A stretch of DNA of 43,494 nucleotides from an uncultured Azospirillum sp. (GCF_946480385.1 NZ_CAMLJP010000045.1:1-43494), one strand, 5' to 3'; shown: positions 35,170-42,946, counted from the first letter of the stretch. Made by a program: numbers and translations. The notes: generated by a model from the letters alone, not told the origin.

Positions 35170-35205
35170 CGGCAGAAAGCTGCGACTGAGAGAGCAAAAA
35201 CTGCC

Positions 35206-35243
35206 GCCCCCGCATCCCCTCCCGGATGCGGGGGCTTTCTTTT
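35206..35243 (+). terminator. Rho-independent terminator of the TRAP receptor gene
   Basis: A perfect 12-bp stem is formed by GCCCCCGCATCC (35206-35217) and GGATGCGGGGGC (35224-35235), with a 6-nt loop, followed by TTTCTTTTC. It is one of the clearest terminators in the window. Confidence 0.92.
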
Positions 35244-35258
35244 CAGGCGTTCGCTTTT

Positions 35259-35702
35259 TCAGCTGGGGCGGCCAGGTGCCAGCAGGTTGGCGATCATGGT
35301 CTGCACCACCTCGTCATTCTGGTTGAAGGTGGTGGTCTTCACCCGCAGCACGCCCTGGTCGGGGCGCTTGGCGGAGCGGCGGGCCTCCATCACCTCCATC
35401 TCGATGCGCAGCACGTCGCCGGGCCGGGTCGGGCGGGGCCAGCCGATGGAATCGACGCCCATGCCGATATAGCCGCCCGCCAGTTCGGCGTTGCTGCCCA
35501 CGATCATCCGCATGGTCATCCCGGCGGTGTGCCAGCCGCTGGCCGCCAACCCGCGAAACAGCGTGTCCTTCGCCGCATCGGGGTCCAGATGGAAAGGCTG
35601 CGGGTCGAACTTCTCCGCATAGGCCATGATCTCCGCCGCCTCGACCGTCAGCGGACCGCCGGTGAAGCGGTCGCCCACCGTGACATCTTCGAAATAGCGC
35701 AT
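35259..35702 (-). CDS. MaoC-like hot-dog dehydratase
   Basis: The 147-residue protein is a single hot-dog domain of the MaoC/(R)-hydratase group. The signature AEKFDPQPFHLDPDAAKDTLFRGLAASGWHTAGM contains the catalytic Asp/His pair (FDPQPFH), and SIGWPRPTRPGDVLRIEMEV is the second conserved element. It probably hydrates or dehydrates an acyl-CoA; the substrate is unknown. It is divergent from a TetR-type regulator and shares with it a region containing an 18-bp inverted repeat, so it is very likely the regulated target. Confidence 0.9.
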   Translation of the reverse strand: MRYFEDVTVGDRFTGGPLTVEAAEIMAYAEKFDPQPFHLDPDAAKDTLFRGLAASGWHTAGMTMRMIVGSNAELAGGYIGMGVDSIGWPRPTRPGDVLRIEMEVMEARRSAKRPDQGVLRVKTTTFNQNDEVVQTMIANLLAPGRPS

Positions 35703-35750
35703 CCCCCGGAACTCCGTTCATTGTGGTGGTCAGGCCCGGATCGCCCGGCG

Positions 35751-35801
35751 ATGATACAGACCTGTCTCTTCGTTGCGATGGTAGAGACAGGTCTGTATCA
35801 T
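35751..35801. promoter_or_regulatory. TetR operator pair: perfect 18-bp inverted repeat
   Basis: ATGATACAGACCTGTCTC (35751-35768) is repeated exactly in inverted orientation at 35784-35801, with 15 bp between. Each arm also contains the small dyad AGAC-CT-GTCT, so each may bind one dimer. Each arm carries TATCAT, placing one arm on the -10 region of each divergent gene. It is therefore probably the binding site of the adjacent TetR protein. Confidence 0.75.
35773..35801 (+). promoter_or_regulatory. Promoter of the TetR-family gene
   Basis: TTGCGA (35773-35778), 17 bp, TATCAT (35796-35801). The -10 box lies at the end of the right operator arm, so repressor binding would block it (autoregulation). 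The matching leftward -10 for the MaoC gene is TATCAT at 35756-35751, but its -35 is poor. Confidence 0.55.
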
Positions 35802-35849
35802 TGTCAATGCCGGGCTTGAACCCGGCCGTTCGGAACGGATGGGGTGGGA

Positions 35850-36443
35850 ATGTCAGAGGCGGCGAGCGCAAGGAAGCCGGCGCGGGAGCGGATTCTCGAT
35901 ACGGCGGCGGAGCTGTTCTATCGCGAGGGCATCCGCGCGGTCGGCATCGACACGATCATCGCCAAATCCGGCGTCGCGAAGATGAGCCTGTACCGGAACT
36001 TCGAGTCGAAGGACGATCTGGTCTGCGCCTATCTGGAACGCAGCATGGCCCAGCATGGCGCATGGTGGGACCGGGTGGTGGCCCGCCATCCCGGCGACCC
36101 GCGCGCCCAGATGAAGGCGCTTTTCGTGGCGCTCGCCCACTGGATCGATCACCCGAAATTCCAGGGCTGTCCCTTTACCAGCGCCGCCGCCGAACTGCGC
36201 GACCCCGCCAATCCCGCCCGTACACTGGCCCTGGCTCACAAGCGCATGGTCCGCGACCGTCTGCACAGGTTGGCGGTCGCGGCCGGCGCCGACGATCCGG
36301 ACCGGCTGTGCGCCCAGTTGCAGTTGTTGATGGAAGGTGCCTATGCCGCCGGGCGCGCGCTGGAGCTGGGACCGGACAACGACGCGGTGGCAAGTGCGGC
36401 TGCGATGCTGATCGACGCGGCGTGTGGGCAGGTGCGACCATAG
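35850..36443 (+). CDS. TetR-family transcriptional regulator
   Basis: The 197-residue repressor has a DNA-binding helix-turn-helix at about 10-55: ARERILDTAAELFYREGIRAVGIDTIIAKSGVAKMSLYRNFESKDDLV, a canonical TetR signature. The ligand domain includes WIDHPKFQGCPFTSAAAEL, a segment common in one TetR subgroup. It is divergent from the MaoC gene and probably binds the 18-bp inverted repeat between them, sensing an acyl-CoA or related compound (inferred). The ATG at 35850 is preferred over one at 35844. A terminator follows at 36484. Confidence 0.92.
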   Translation: MSEAASARKPARERILDTAAELFYREGIRAVGIDTIIAKSGVAKMSLYRNFESKDDLVCAYLERSMAQHGAWWDRVVARHPGDPRAQMKALFVALAHWIDHPKFQGCPFTSAAAELRDPANPARTLALAHKRMVRDRLHRLAVAAGADDPDRLCAQLQLLMEGAYAAGRALELGPDNDAVASAAAMLIDAACGQVRP

Positions 36444-36483
36444 GCGACGGATGCCCCCGGCCTCTGTCGCCCCAAACACAACG

Positions 36484-36515
36484 AAGCGCCGCAGGTCAAC
36501 CCTGCGGCGCTTTGT
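36484..36515. terminator. Bidirectional terminator between the TetR gene and sciP
   Basis: AAGCGCCGCAGG (36484-36495) and CCTGCGGCGCTT (36501-36512) form a perfect 12-bp stem with a 5-nt loop, followed by TTGTC. It lies between two convergent stop codons. Confidence 0.8.
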
Positions 36516-36533
36516 CGACTCTCGTGCGCTGTC

Positions 36534-36860
36534 TCAGTCCGCGCCGATACGGTCGCGGACGGGCTGGCCGGGCCGGTAATCCTGCAGACGGGTGGCGCGC
36601 AGGCCGCGCATGCCGTGGCTGTCGATCAGCCGCTGCCAGGACAGGAATTCCTCCACCGATAGCGTGTAGCGGCGGCAGGCCTCTTCCAGGCTGATCAAGC
36701 CCGAACGGACGCCGGCGACCACTTCCGCCTTGCGGCGCATCACCCAACGCTTGGTGTCGGGCGGGGGGAGGTCGTTTTCGGTCATGGGACGTCCCTCAGG
36801 ACCAATGACCGATGCACCGGCTGCAGAGTCGTCGCCGGTGTCGAGTTCGATGAGTGCCAT
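36534..36860 (-). CDS. sciP: CtrA inhibitor SciP (DUF1153)
   Basis: The 108-residue protein carries the SciP/DUF1153 core: VIGPEGRPMTENDLPPPDTKRWVMRRKAEVVAGVRSG, then a helix-turn-helix (LISLEEACRRYTLSVEEFLSWQ) and IDSHGMRGLRATRLQDYR. SciP binds CtrA and prevents activation of CtrA target promoters, including flagellar genes, in Caulobacter. Because VIGPEGRP belongs to the conserved part, I chose the ATG at 36860 (MALIELDTGD) over one at 36785. It sits just downstream of flgD on the same strand but has its own upstream region with CtrA-like sequence. Confidence 0.93.
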   Translation of the reverse strand: MALIELDTGDDSAAGASVIGPEGRPMTENDLPPPDTKRWVMRRKAEVVAGVRSGLISLEEACRRYTLSVEEFLSWQRLIDSHGMRGLRATRLQDYRPGQPVRDRIGAD

Positions 36861-36922
36861 GCGCGGACGCTCCAACCCAAACTGTGGATTCCACGATTTC
36901 GGGGTACTGTATGCGCCGGCAC

Positions 36923-36951
36923 TTAACAAATGCCTAAACGAAAGGGTTAAC
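36923..36951 (-). promoter_or_regulatory. CtrA-like box upstream of sciP
   Basis: TTAA (36923-36926), 7 bp, CTAAAC (36934-36939) differs from the CtrA box TTAA-N7-TTAAC by two positions; another TTAAC half-site lies at 36947-36951. They are 63-91 bp before the sciP start. In Caulobacter sciP is transcribed under CtrA control, so this is plausible but not strong. Confidence 0.35.
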
Positions 36952-37049
36952 TTTTTATCGGGTGGTAGTCGCTTATCCGACCGGGTGGGGCGCTAGCGGC
37001 GCTCCGTCCGGCAAGCGTGCCGACAGTCCGTCCGTGCAACGAATCCCGA

Positions 37050-37799
37050 TCAATAGACGGTGGTCAGCTTCGACAATGGGACTTCGCTGGCGCCGATGTT
37101 CAGCACAGTTTCGCCGTCCTTGCTGCTGCCGATACCGGCGACGGTGCCGAAGGTGTAGGTGGTGGTCTTGATGGTGTCGGCCTTGTTCTCCGCCACCGGC
37201 GCCACGTTCATGCGATAGGTGCCCGGCTGCACCGGGCGGCCGTTGTTGTCCTTGAAGTCCCAGCTGACGGCGTGCTTGGTGCCGGCGGTGGTTTCGCCCG
37301 GCATGGAGCGGATGATGTTGCCGTTGGCATCCAGGATGTCGACGCGCACCGACTTGGCCGAGGTTGCCAGCTCGTAGCCCAGCGGCGCCTGGGTCATCCC
37401 CTGGCTGTACTGGAAGCTGTCGCCCTCGAAGGCGACGGTGCGGCCGAGATAGGCGAGGTTGGTCGACGCGGTGCCGGCCGACTGCAGCTGAACCAGCTTG
37501 TCCAGGCGGCTGTTGGTGCCGATGTTCTGCTCGACGTTGGCGAAATCGACCAGTTGCTTGGTCATGTCGTTGGTGTCGAGCGGCTTCAGCGGGTCCTGGT
37601 TCTTCATCTGCGTGGTCAGCATGGTGAGGAACGTCTGGAAATTGTCGCCGAGGCCCTTGGTCGCCGATGCGGTCTTGTCGGCATCGGTCTGCGGAGTCTT
37701 GGCCGTTTCGGACGCCGTCTTCGACCCGGTGGACAGGCCACCCGAATAGGTGCCGTACTGGTTCAGGGTCGGGCTGGTGGTGTTGGTCGTCGTGGTCAT
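37050..37799 (-). CDS. flgD: Flagellar hook assembly protein FlgD
   Basis: The 249-residue hook cap scaffold guides FlgE assembly. The N-terminal signature is NFQTFLTMLTTQMKNQDPLKPLDTNDMTKQLVDFANVEQNIGTN, followed by a FlgD Ig-like/tudor region (SVRVDILDANGNIIRSM, HAVSWDFKDNNGRPVQPGTYRMNV). The first 45 residues are Thr/Ser-rich, as expected for a secreted substrate. It starts 78 bp after the fliK stop and is probably in the same unit. Confidence 0.95.
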   Translation of the reverse strand: MTTTTNTTSPTLNQYGTYSGGLSTGSKTASETAKTPQTDADKTASATKGLGDNFQTFLTMLTTQMKNQDPLKPLDTNDMTKQLVDFANVEQNIGTNSRLDKLVQLQSAGTASTNLAYLGRTVAFEGDSFQYSQGMTQAPLGYELATSAKSVRVDILDANGNIIRSMPGETTAGTKHAVSWDFKDNNGRPVQPGTYRMNVAPVAENKADTIKTTTYTFGTVAGIGSSKDGETVLNIGASEVPLSKLTTVY

Positions 37800-37877
37800 G
37801 GCGGTCGTCCTTCGTTGGCCTCGCGGCCGATATCTCTCATGTGACGGTGGGCTGTGGCGGGATGGCCGCCGGCGTCG

Positions 37878-39725
37878 TCAGGCGCGGATGTCGACGCGCC
37901 CGTTGCCGAGCGTTGCCGTGTAGACGGCGCTGTCGGTCCCGTCATCGTCGCCCCCCCCGCCGAAGCCGCGGCCGCGCCGACCCCATCCACCGCCCTTGCC
38001 GTCGCCCCGGCCGTCACCGGCGAAGGGGTTGCCTTCGCCGCGCAGGCTGAAGTTCAGGCTGTTCGAGTCCGTCTGCAGTCCAGCGTCTTGCAAGGCGCGT
38101 TCCAGGCTGCGGCTATCGCGCTGCAGAAGCTCGAGGGTCTGTGCCTTTTCCACCGCGACCATCGCGTTAACCCGGCCATCGGCGCCGATGTCCAGCTTGA
38201 TGTCGATCCGGCCCAACTCGGCCGGATGCAGATTGATGGTGAACTGGTCGACCTCGTCGCCGACATTCTTCTTGATGTGGACGGCGATCTGGTCGTGCAC
38301 GCCCATCGGCATGCCGGCGCCGCGCGACGGACGAAGCGTCGCGGTGGCCTGCGGCTCGTCGAGGCCGGCAATGCCGGAATGGGCGCCTTCCATCGCGGCC
38401 AGAGCCGGGTGGGTGTGCGGGCTGGCGGTGGCGGATGCCCCGCCGGCCGCGCCGGCCGCATCGATTCCCTCCAGCGTCGTGGCGGCCGTACCCGTCGCAG
38501 CCGTCGTGACGGCTTCCGCCACCGGAGCGGCGGGCGTCGCCGGCAGAACCGGCTGCTGCGGCATCGCCTGAGCCTGGGTTTGGGCGTCGTTCCGGCCGCT
38601 GCCCTCGCTGCCGGCATGCTTGCCGTTCTGCCTGGCTTCGACCGTCTTGGCCTTGGCTGCGGCCAGCAGGTCGGCGAAGCGGTCGGGCAGGGCGACGTCC
38701 TCGTCGCTCGGCAGGGCTTCGGCGCCGGCGTCGGCCTGGGACGCGTCCGCCGTCTTCGCGGCGTCGCCGTCCACGGCACCGCCCTTGCCGGCCGTCTTCG
38801 CGGCGGCGTCGGCACCGGCGGTCGGTGCGCCCGCCACCGCGCCGGCAGCGGCAGCCTGCGCCTGGGCGAGCTGTGCGGCGGGATCGAGAGTGCCGGCCGT
38901 GCCGGTTCCGGCTGCCCCGGCCGTCGCGGCCGCGTCGGTGCCGGCGTCCGTCTTTTCGGTGGCATCCTTCGCCGCGGCCTGTCCGGCCGGCATCAGTCCG
39001 GCGAGGATCAGATCGCTGGCCTGCGGCACCGGCTGCGGCGGCACCGGCTGAGCGGCCGGAGGCTGTTCGGCGGGCGGCTGGTCGGCAAGCTGGGCCTGCT
39101 CGTCGGCTGCGGCAGTCGGGTCGCCGTCGCCTTCGGCATCGGCCGACGCAGTTTCGGTCTGCCCGGCATCCTCGGCCGAAGCGGCGGCATCGTCAGTTGC
39201 AGCGGCCTCGTCGGCGGCCGTGGTGCTGGCGCCGTCCGTCTTCGCCGCAGCGGCCTTGGAAGGATCGGTCTTCGCCGCCTCTGCCTTCTGATCCTTCGCC
39301 GGCTTTTCGGCTTTGGTCGGCCGGCGGTCGTCCTGCCCGGCCTGAACCTTGCGGTCATCGTCGGCCTTGGCGGTCTTCGGTTCCGGAGCGCGGGCCGTGT
39401 CGGCGGCATCGGTGGCCTGACGGGCGGCCTGGGCCGTGCGGTCGCGGGTCAGGTCGGGCTTCGGTTCGGCGCGCACCGGCTGCTTGCGCTGAGCCTCCGC
39501 CCTGCGGGCGTCACTGGCCTCCTTGGCTGCATCCTTTGCGACATCCTTGGCAGCGTCGCGTGCCGCCGCATCGGCCTGCTCGCGCTTGCGCGCGGCGGCG
39601 TCGGTCAGCATGCGGTCCATCATCTTGGAAAACAGGTCGTTCTTCGTCCCCGTCCCCTGCGTCTGCTGGGACTGGCTGAGACCGTCGAACAAGGACGCGG
39701 CGATGTTGTTCGATTGGACTTCCAT
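37878..39725 (-). CDS. fliK: Flagellar hook-length control protein FliK
   Basis: The 615-residue molecular ruler has the typical build. A low-complexity N-terminal and middle part is rich in Ala, Asp, Lys and Gln (about 1-440). The conserved C-terminal domain (about 470-585) contains DQIAVHIKKNVGDEVDQFTINLHPAELGRIDIKLDI and LLQRDSRSLERALQDAGLQ. A Gly/Arg/Asp-rich tail follows. FliK measures hook length and triggers the export switch in FlhB. The ATG at 39725 (MEVQSNNIAASLFDG) is chosen by protein pattern. Its own sigma-54 type promoter lies 55 bp upstream. The repetitive middle is prone to length change between strains. Confidence 0.93.
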   Translation of the reverse strand: MEVQSNNIAASLFDGLSQSQQTQGTGTKNDLFSKMMDRMLTDAAARKREQADAAARDAAKDVAKDAAKEASDARRAEAQRKQPVRAEPKPDLTRDRTAQAARQATDAADTARAPEPKTAKADDDRKVQAGQDDRRPTKAEKPAKDQKAEAAKTDPSKAAAAKTDGASTTAADEAAATDDAAASAEDAGQTETASADAEGDGDPTAAADEQAQLADQPPAEQPPAAQPVPPQPVPQASDLILAGLMPAGQAAAKDATEKTDAGTDAAATAGAAGTGTAGTLDPAAQLAQAQAAAAGAVAGAPTAGADAAAKTAGKGGAVDGDAAKTADASQADAGAEALPSDEDVALPDRFADLLAAAKAKTVEARQNGKHAGSEGSGRNDAQTQAQAMPQQPVLPATPAAPVAEAVTTAATGTAATTLEGIDAAGAAGGASATASPHTHPALAAMEGAHSGIAGLDEPQATATLRPSRGAGMPMGVHDQIAVHIKKNVGDEVDQFTINLHPAELGRIDIKLDIGADGRVNAMVAVEKAQTLELLQRDSRSLERALQDAGLQTDSNSLNFSLRGEGNPFAGDGRGDGKGGGWGRRGRGFGGGGDDDGTDSAVYTATLGNGRVDIRA

Positions 39726-39779
39726 GGAACGGCCTCTCAGGGACGGCGGAACGCACCGACGGCGATGCGGAGAGACCAA

Positions 39780-39796
39780 TGCAACAGGTGGGCCAG
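39780..39796 (-). promoter_or_regulatory. Sigma-54 (-24/-12) promoter of fliK
   Basis: On the minus strand CTGGCCCACCTGTTGCA has GG and GC separated by 10 nt, with TTGC intact and one mismatch (C for A) in TGGCAC. Transcription would start near 39769, 44 nt before the fliK start. Sigma-54 control of hook genes is well known in alphaproteobacteria (FlbD/FliX system). Confidence 0.65.
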
Positions 39797-39936
39797 TTGC
39801 GACCCCACGCCGTTGGGCCATCCATGCGGTGCGGGGCGGCAGTTCCCGCCCCATGGCGCAGGCCGGACCGGCAATTTCCGCCGGGTGCGGTGCCATTCTT
39901 GCCGCAGCGGCCCCATCCCAAGGAGAAATGGCCCAC

Positions 39937-39971
39937 AAAGAAAAAGGCCGCCCCTGTGGAGAGAGGCGGCC
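39937..39971 (-). terminator. Intrinsic terminator after flgN
   Basis: On the minus strand GGCCGCC and GGCGGCC (39965-39971 and 39946-39952) form a 7-bp stem, followed by TTTTTCTTT. It ends the flgI-flgJ-flgN unit and separates it from fliK. Confidence 0.8.
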
Positions 39972-40012
39972 GTCCGAAAAATCTCGGCAGTCACGGATGA
40001 AGGCTGTTCGAA

Positions 40013-40522
40013 TCAGAGCCGGGTGTTCAGCGCCGCCGAGGTGCGCGGCCCGCTGGGCGGCGGGGAATAGCCGCGGCCCCCGCCCATGTGGGCGGCATAG
40101 GCGGTGGTCGGCGCCTTCTGCTGGCGGGTGATGACGGTGACCACGGTGTCGACCATCACCTTCTGCGCCTCGCCGCCGATGCGCAGGGCCTCGGCATTGT
40201 CGGCGGTGGCGGCATAGAGCTTGCCGGTCGCCTCCTTCAGCGCGGTCTTCAGTTCCTGCGGCAAAGCCATCAACCCCTCGCGGTCGACGCGCAGCATGCG
40301 GCTGATCTCTTCATAGACCAGCGTCATCGGCTGCTTGTCCTTGACGATCTGGGCCAGCTCCTTGGCCGGGCGGCGGGCACGGACGGCGGCGGCCTCGCGC
40401 TCCAGCAGGGCGGTCAGGCGGCCCATCAGTTCGACCAGCGCCACCGCGCGTTCCTGAGCGTTCTTCGGCAGGTTGGCGGCCGGCTTGGCCGGCTGGGGGA
40501 AACGGACGTCGACCTTATCCAT
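40013..40522 (-). CDS. flgN: FlgN-like flagellar export chaperone
   Basis: The 169-residue helical protein shows a FlgN pattern: AVALVELMGRLTALLEREAAAVRARRPAKELAQIVKDKQPMTLVYEEI, followed by amphipathic helices and a Pro/Gly-rich, probably disordered end. FlgN chaperones the hook-filament junction proteins FlgK and FlgL. It overlaps the end of the flgJ-like gene by 8 bp, so translation is coupled. Assignment rests on pattern and context, since FlgN is poorly conserved. Confidence 0.8.
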   Translation of the reverse strand: MDKVDVRFPQPAKPAANLPKNAQERAVALVELMGRLTALLEREAAAVRARRPAKELAQIVKDKQPMTLVYEEISRMLRVDREGLMALPQELKTALKEATGKLYAATADNAEALRIGGEAQKVMVDTVVTVITRQQKAPTTAYAAHMGGGRGYSPPPSGPRTSAALNTRL

Positions 40523-40892
40523 GGCTGGCCTCCTGGGCGCGAAGAAGCTCTGCGTAAACCTGTTTGGCGATGCCGAATCCGCCGCGCTGGGTGATCTGCT
40601 TGCCGAACTGCTCGACCAGCATCGGCCGGAACATCTCCTCGCCGCGCCCGCCGCCGAAGGTCTCGTCGGTCTCGATCCCCTCGAACATCGGGCTCAGCAT
40701 CTGCGACACGAACTGGCTCTCGAACTCGTTGGCGGACTTGCGCAGCTGGGCAAGCTTTGCCGGGTCGGTCTTGGCCTCCAGATCGGAAATCTTTGCCAGG
40801 GTCCGCACGCCATATCCGGCGGCCTGGGCGCGCTCCACCAGTGAAGCGCTACGCGGGGCCGAAGCGGCGGAAAGGGCGGGGCTCATGGACAT
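40515..40892 (-). CDS. flgJ: Rod-binding protein (FlgJ N-terminal domain / CheL type)
   Basis: The 125-residue protein is the rod-scaffolding domain without the muramidase half found in gamma-proteobacterial FlgJ. The signature is RKSANEFESQFVSQMLSPMFEGIETDETFGGGRGEEMFRPMLVEQFGKQITQRGGFGIAKQV. In alphaproteobacteria such short proteins are known as CheL or FlgJ. It starts at 40892, overlapping the flgI stop by one base (TGATG), and its end overlaps flgN. Confidence 0.9.
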   Translation of the reverse strand: MSMSPALSAASAPRSASLVERAQAAGYGVRTLAKISDLEAKTDPAKLAQLRKSANEFESQFVSQMLSPMFEGIETDETFGGGRGEEMFRPMLVEQFGKQITQRGGFGIAKQVYAELLRAQEASHG

Positions 40893-42034
40893 CAGATCAC
40901 CTCGATCTCGGCTTGCAGGGCTCCGGCGGCCTTGATCGACTGGAGAATGGCGATCATGTCCCGCGGACCCACTCCAAGCGCATTCAAGGACTGTACCAAC
41001 TCCTGCAGCGTCACCCCGGCATTCATCACGGCGAGGCGGTTGTTGGACTGTTCGTCGACCTGGATGTCGGTGCGCGGCACCACCGCGGTCTGGCCCTGGC
41101 TGAAGGGGCCGGGCTGGCTGACCTGCGGGGTTTCGGTGATGCGGATGGTTAGGTTGCCCTGGGCGATGGCGACGGTGGAGATGCGCACATTCTCACCCAT
41201 CACGATGACGCCGGACTTCTCGTCCACCACCACGCGGGCGACCTGATCGGGGGTGATGCGCAGCTGTTCGATCTCCGTCACCAGCCCGACCACGTCGCCG
41301 CGCCGCGTCTCCGGCACGTTGATGAGGACGGAGGCCGGGTCGGTCGCCTGGGCGCGGTTGCCGCGCAGCTGGATGTTGATGGCGGTCGCCACCCGCTGGG
41401 CGGTGGTGAAGTCCGGATTGCGCAAGGACAGCCGCAGTACCGGCAGCTCGGCCAGCGAGAACTGGATTTCCCGTTCAACGATGGCACCGGAGGAGATGCG
41501 GCCGGAGGTCGGCACGCCGCGGGTCACGCTGGCGCCCTGGCCCTGGGCGGTGAAGCCCGAGACCGCGATCGGCCCCTGCGCCACCGCATAGACCTCGCCG
41601 TCGGCGCCCATCATCGGGGTGACCAGCAGGGTGCCGCCCAGCAGGCTCTTGGAGTCGCCCATCGCAGACACGGTCACGTCGATGCGCGTGCCCTGCGCGG
41701 CATAGGCGCCCAGCGTCGCCGTCACCATCACCGCCGCCACGTTCTTGGTGCGCAGGTTGGTGCCGCGGGTGTTGACGCCCATCCGTTCCAGCATGCCGGT
41801 CAGGCTCTGCTCGGTGAAGGGCGAGTTGTTCAGGCTGTCGCCGGTGCCGTTCAGGCCCACCACGAGGCCATAGCCGATCAGCATGTTGTCACGCACGCCC
41901 TCGACATCCACGATGTCCTTGATACGGGCGGATGCGGCCAATGCCGGTGCGGCCGGGACACCGAACGCCAGCAGGGCGGTCAGCACGGCCAGAACGGCAC
42001 GGCGGCGCAGAAGGCGAAGGGCGGTGGGAAGCAT
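40892..42034 (-). CDS. flgI: Flagellar P-ring protein FlgI
   Basis: The 380-residue periplasmic protein forms the P ring around the rod. A Sec signal peptide covers about the first 35 residues (RRAVLAVLTALLAFGVPAAPALA). The conserved start of the mature part is SARIKDIVDVEGVRDNMLIGYGLVVGLNGTGDSLNNSPFTEQSL, and the end is LVQSLNALGVGPRDMIAILQSIKAAGALQAEIEVI. The ATG at 42034 (MLPTALRLL) is preferred to one at 42073. It heads the flgI-flgJ-flgN unit and is divergent from fliX. Confidence 0.96.
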   Translation of the reverse strand: MLPTALRLLRRRAVLAVLTALLAFGVPAAPALAASARIKDIVDVEGVRDNMLIGYGLVVGLNGTGDSLNNSPFTEQSLTGMLERMGVNTRGTNLRTKNVAAVMVTATLGAYAAQGTRIDVTVSAMGDSKSLLGGTLLVTPMMGADGEVYAVAQGPIAVSGFTAQGQGASVTRGVPTSGRISSGAIVEREIQFSLAELPVLRLSLRNPDFTTAQRVATAINIQLRGNRAQATDPASVLINVPETRRGDVVGLVTEIEQLRITPDQVARVVVDEKSGVIVMGENVRISTVAIAQGNLTIRITETPQVSQPGPFSQGQTAVVPRTDIQVDEQSNNRLAVMNAGVTLQELVQSLNALGVGPRDMIAILQSIKAAGALQAEIEVI

Positions 42035-42067
42035 GACGCGGACACTCCTGAACTCGTGCCCATCCTT

Positions 42068-42085
42068 ATACAAACGCCGTGCCAG
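42068..42085 (-). promoter_or_regulatory. Sigma-54-like promoter of flgI (non-consensus -12)
   Basis: On the minus strand CTGGCACGGCGTTTGTAT has a perfect TGGCAC -24 element and, 10 nt after its GG, GT instead of GC. Transcription would start about 24 nt before the flgI ATG. The position fits flagellar control by FlbD, but the -12 mismatch is at a key base. Confidence 0.4.
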
Positions 42086-42264
42086 ACGACGGAAACGGCG
42101 GCAATCCGTGCTTGTCCTGAAAAACGGCCCAAAGATGGCGCCTTTCGGTCACAGTCGACCGGCAAATTTTGCCCGATTGCGGCAAACCTTGACCGGATGT
42201 TAAGGTTGGTCCATCTACAGTGCGCGCGTTTACGCATCCTTTACTGCAAACGGTTGCACGGATC

Positions 42265-42690
42265 ATGAAAGTCGAAGGCTCCGGTAACATACGCGGCAGC
42301 GGTTCGGTACGCCGCACCGGCAAGTCCGAAGGCTCGTCCGGCGCCGCGTTCTCCAAGCAATTGGTGGGGGAGGCGGGCTCGGCCCACGGCGTCAGCGGCA
42401 CCGCCGCCACCGCTGGGGTTTCGGGCGTGCTGGCCCTGCAGGAGGTCGATGCGACCGACGACGCCACCGCGCGTGCGTCGCGCGGCAAGATGCGGGCGGA
42501 GGAGATGCTCGACCGGCTGGAGGAAATCCAGCACGGCCTGCTGTCGGGCACCCTGTCGATGCAGAAGCTGGTCGATCTGGCGAAGGTGGTGCAGACGCGC
42601 CGCGCCCAGGTCGACGATCCCGGTCTGGCCGAAATCCTGGATGAAATCGATCTGCGGGCGCAGGTCGAGCTGGCGAAGCTCACCTCCTGA
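42265..42690 (+). CDS. fliX: Flagellar assembly regulator FliX
   Basis: The 141-residue protein matches FliX, the class II flagellar regulator that controls the sigma-54 activator FlbD in Caulobacter and coordinates hook-basal body assembly with later genes. It starts MKVEGSGNIRGSGSVRRTGK; the helical C-terminal half has ARASRGKMRAEEMLDRLEEIQHGLLSGTLSMQKLVDLAKVVQTRR. The ATG at 42265 is preferred to an upstream one at 42220. Being divergent from flgI is a common arrangement. A weak TTGACC promoter at 42189 is possible. Confidence 0.9.
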   Translation: MKVEGSGNIRGSGSVRRTGKSEGSSGAAFSKQLVGEAGSAHGVSGTAATAGVSGVLALQEVDATDDATARASRGKMRAEEMLDRLEEIQHGLLSGTLSMQKLVDLAKVVQTRRAQVDDPGLAEILDEIDLRAQVELAKLTS

Positions 42691-42875
42691 GCCCGTCCGA
42701 GCAGGTGGGCCGATTCCCCGTTGCCAAGAGCCGGCAGTCAGGCGGGGCCGGGCGCGGCCTGACCCACGGCCCCATGCCCCGAAGGGGTAGCGGCACGGCG
42801 CGGCCAATGTGCCACTCTGACAAATCTTTTTTATTCCAAGGGCTTGTTTGGTCGTTGCGGGGGCGAACCAATGGG

Positions 42876-42904
42876 TTGCGGTCCCGACGTGGCGTGCCTA
42901 TACT
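42876..42904 (+). promoter_or_regulatory. Sigma-70 promoter of dksA
   Basis: TTGCGG (42876-42881), 17 bp, TATACT (42899-42904; five of six). The predicted start is about 36 nt before the ATG at 42947. The 185 bp upstream of it hold T-rich sequence (42828-42835) but no other clear element. Confidence 0.65.
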
Positions 42905-42946
42905 CCGCGCCGCCCGGATCACCCCTTTTTCGCTGGATGCTTTCGG

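Noticed and set aside
40004..40020. GTTCGAATC, similar to a tRNA T-loop
   Set aside because: No acceptor stem, D arm or anticodon arm can be built around it, and it spans the end of flgN.
37854..40070. 738-codon open frame on the plus strand opposite fliK and flgD
   Set aside because: It arises from the Ala/Gly-rich codons of fliK read in reverse; the product is low-complexity Gly/Arg/Leu with no start signal.
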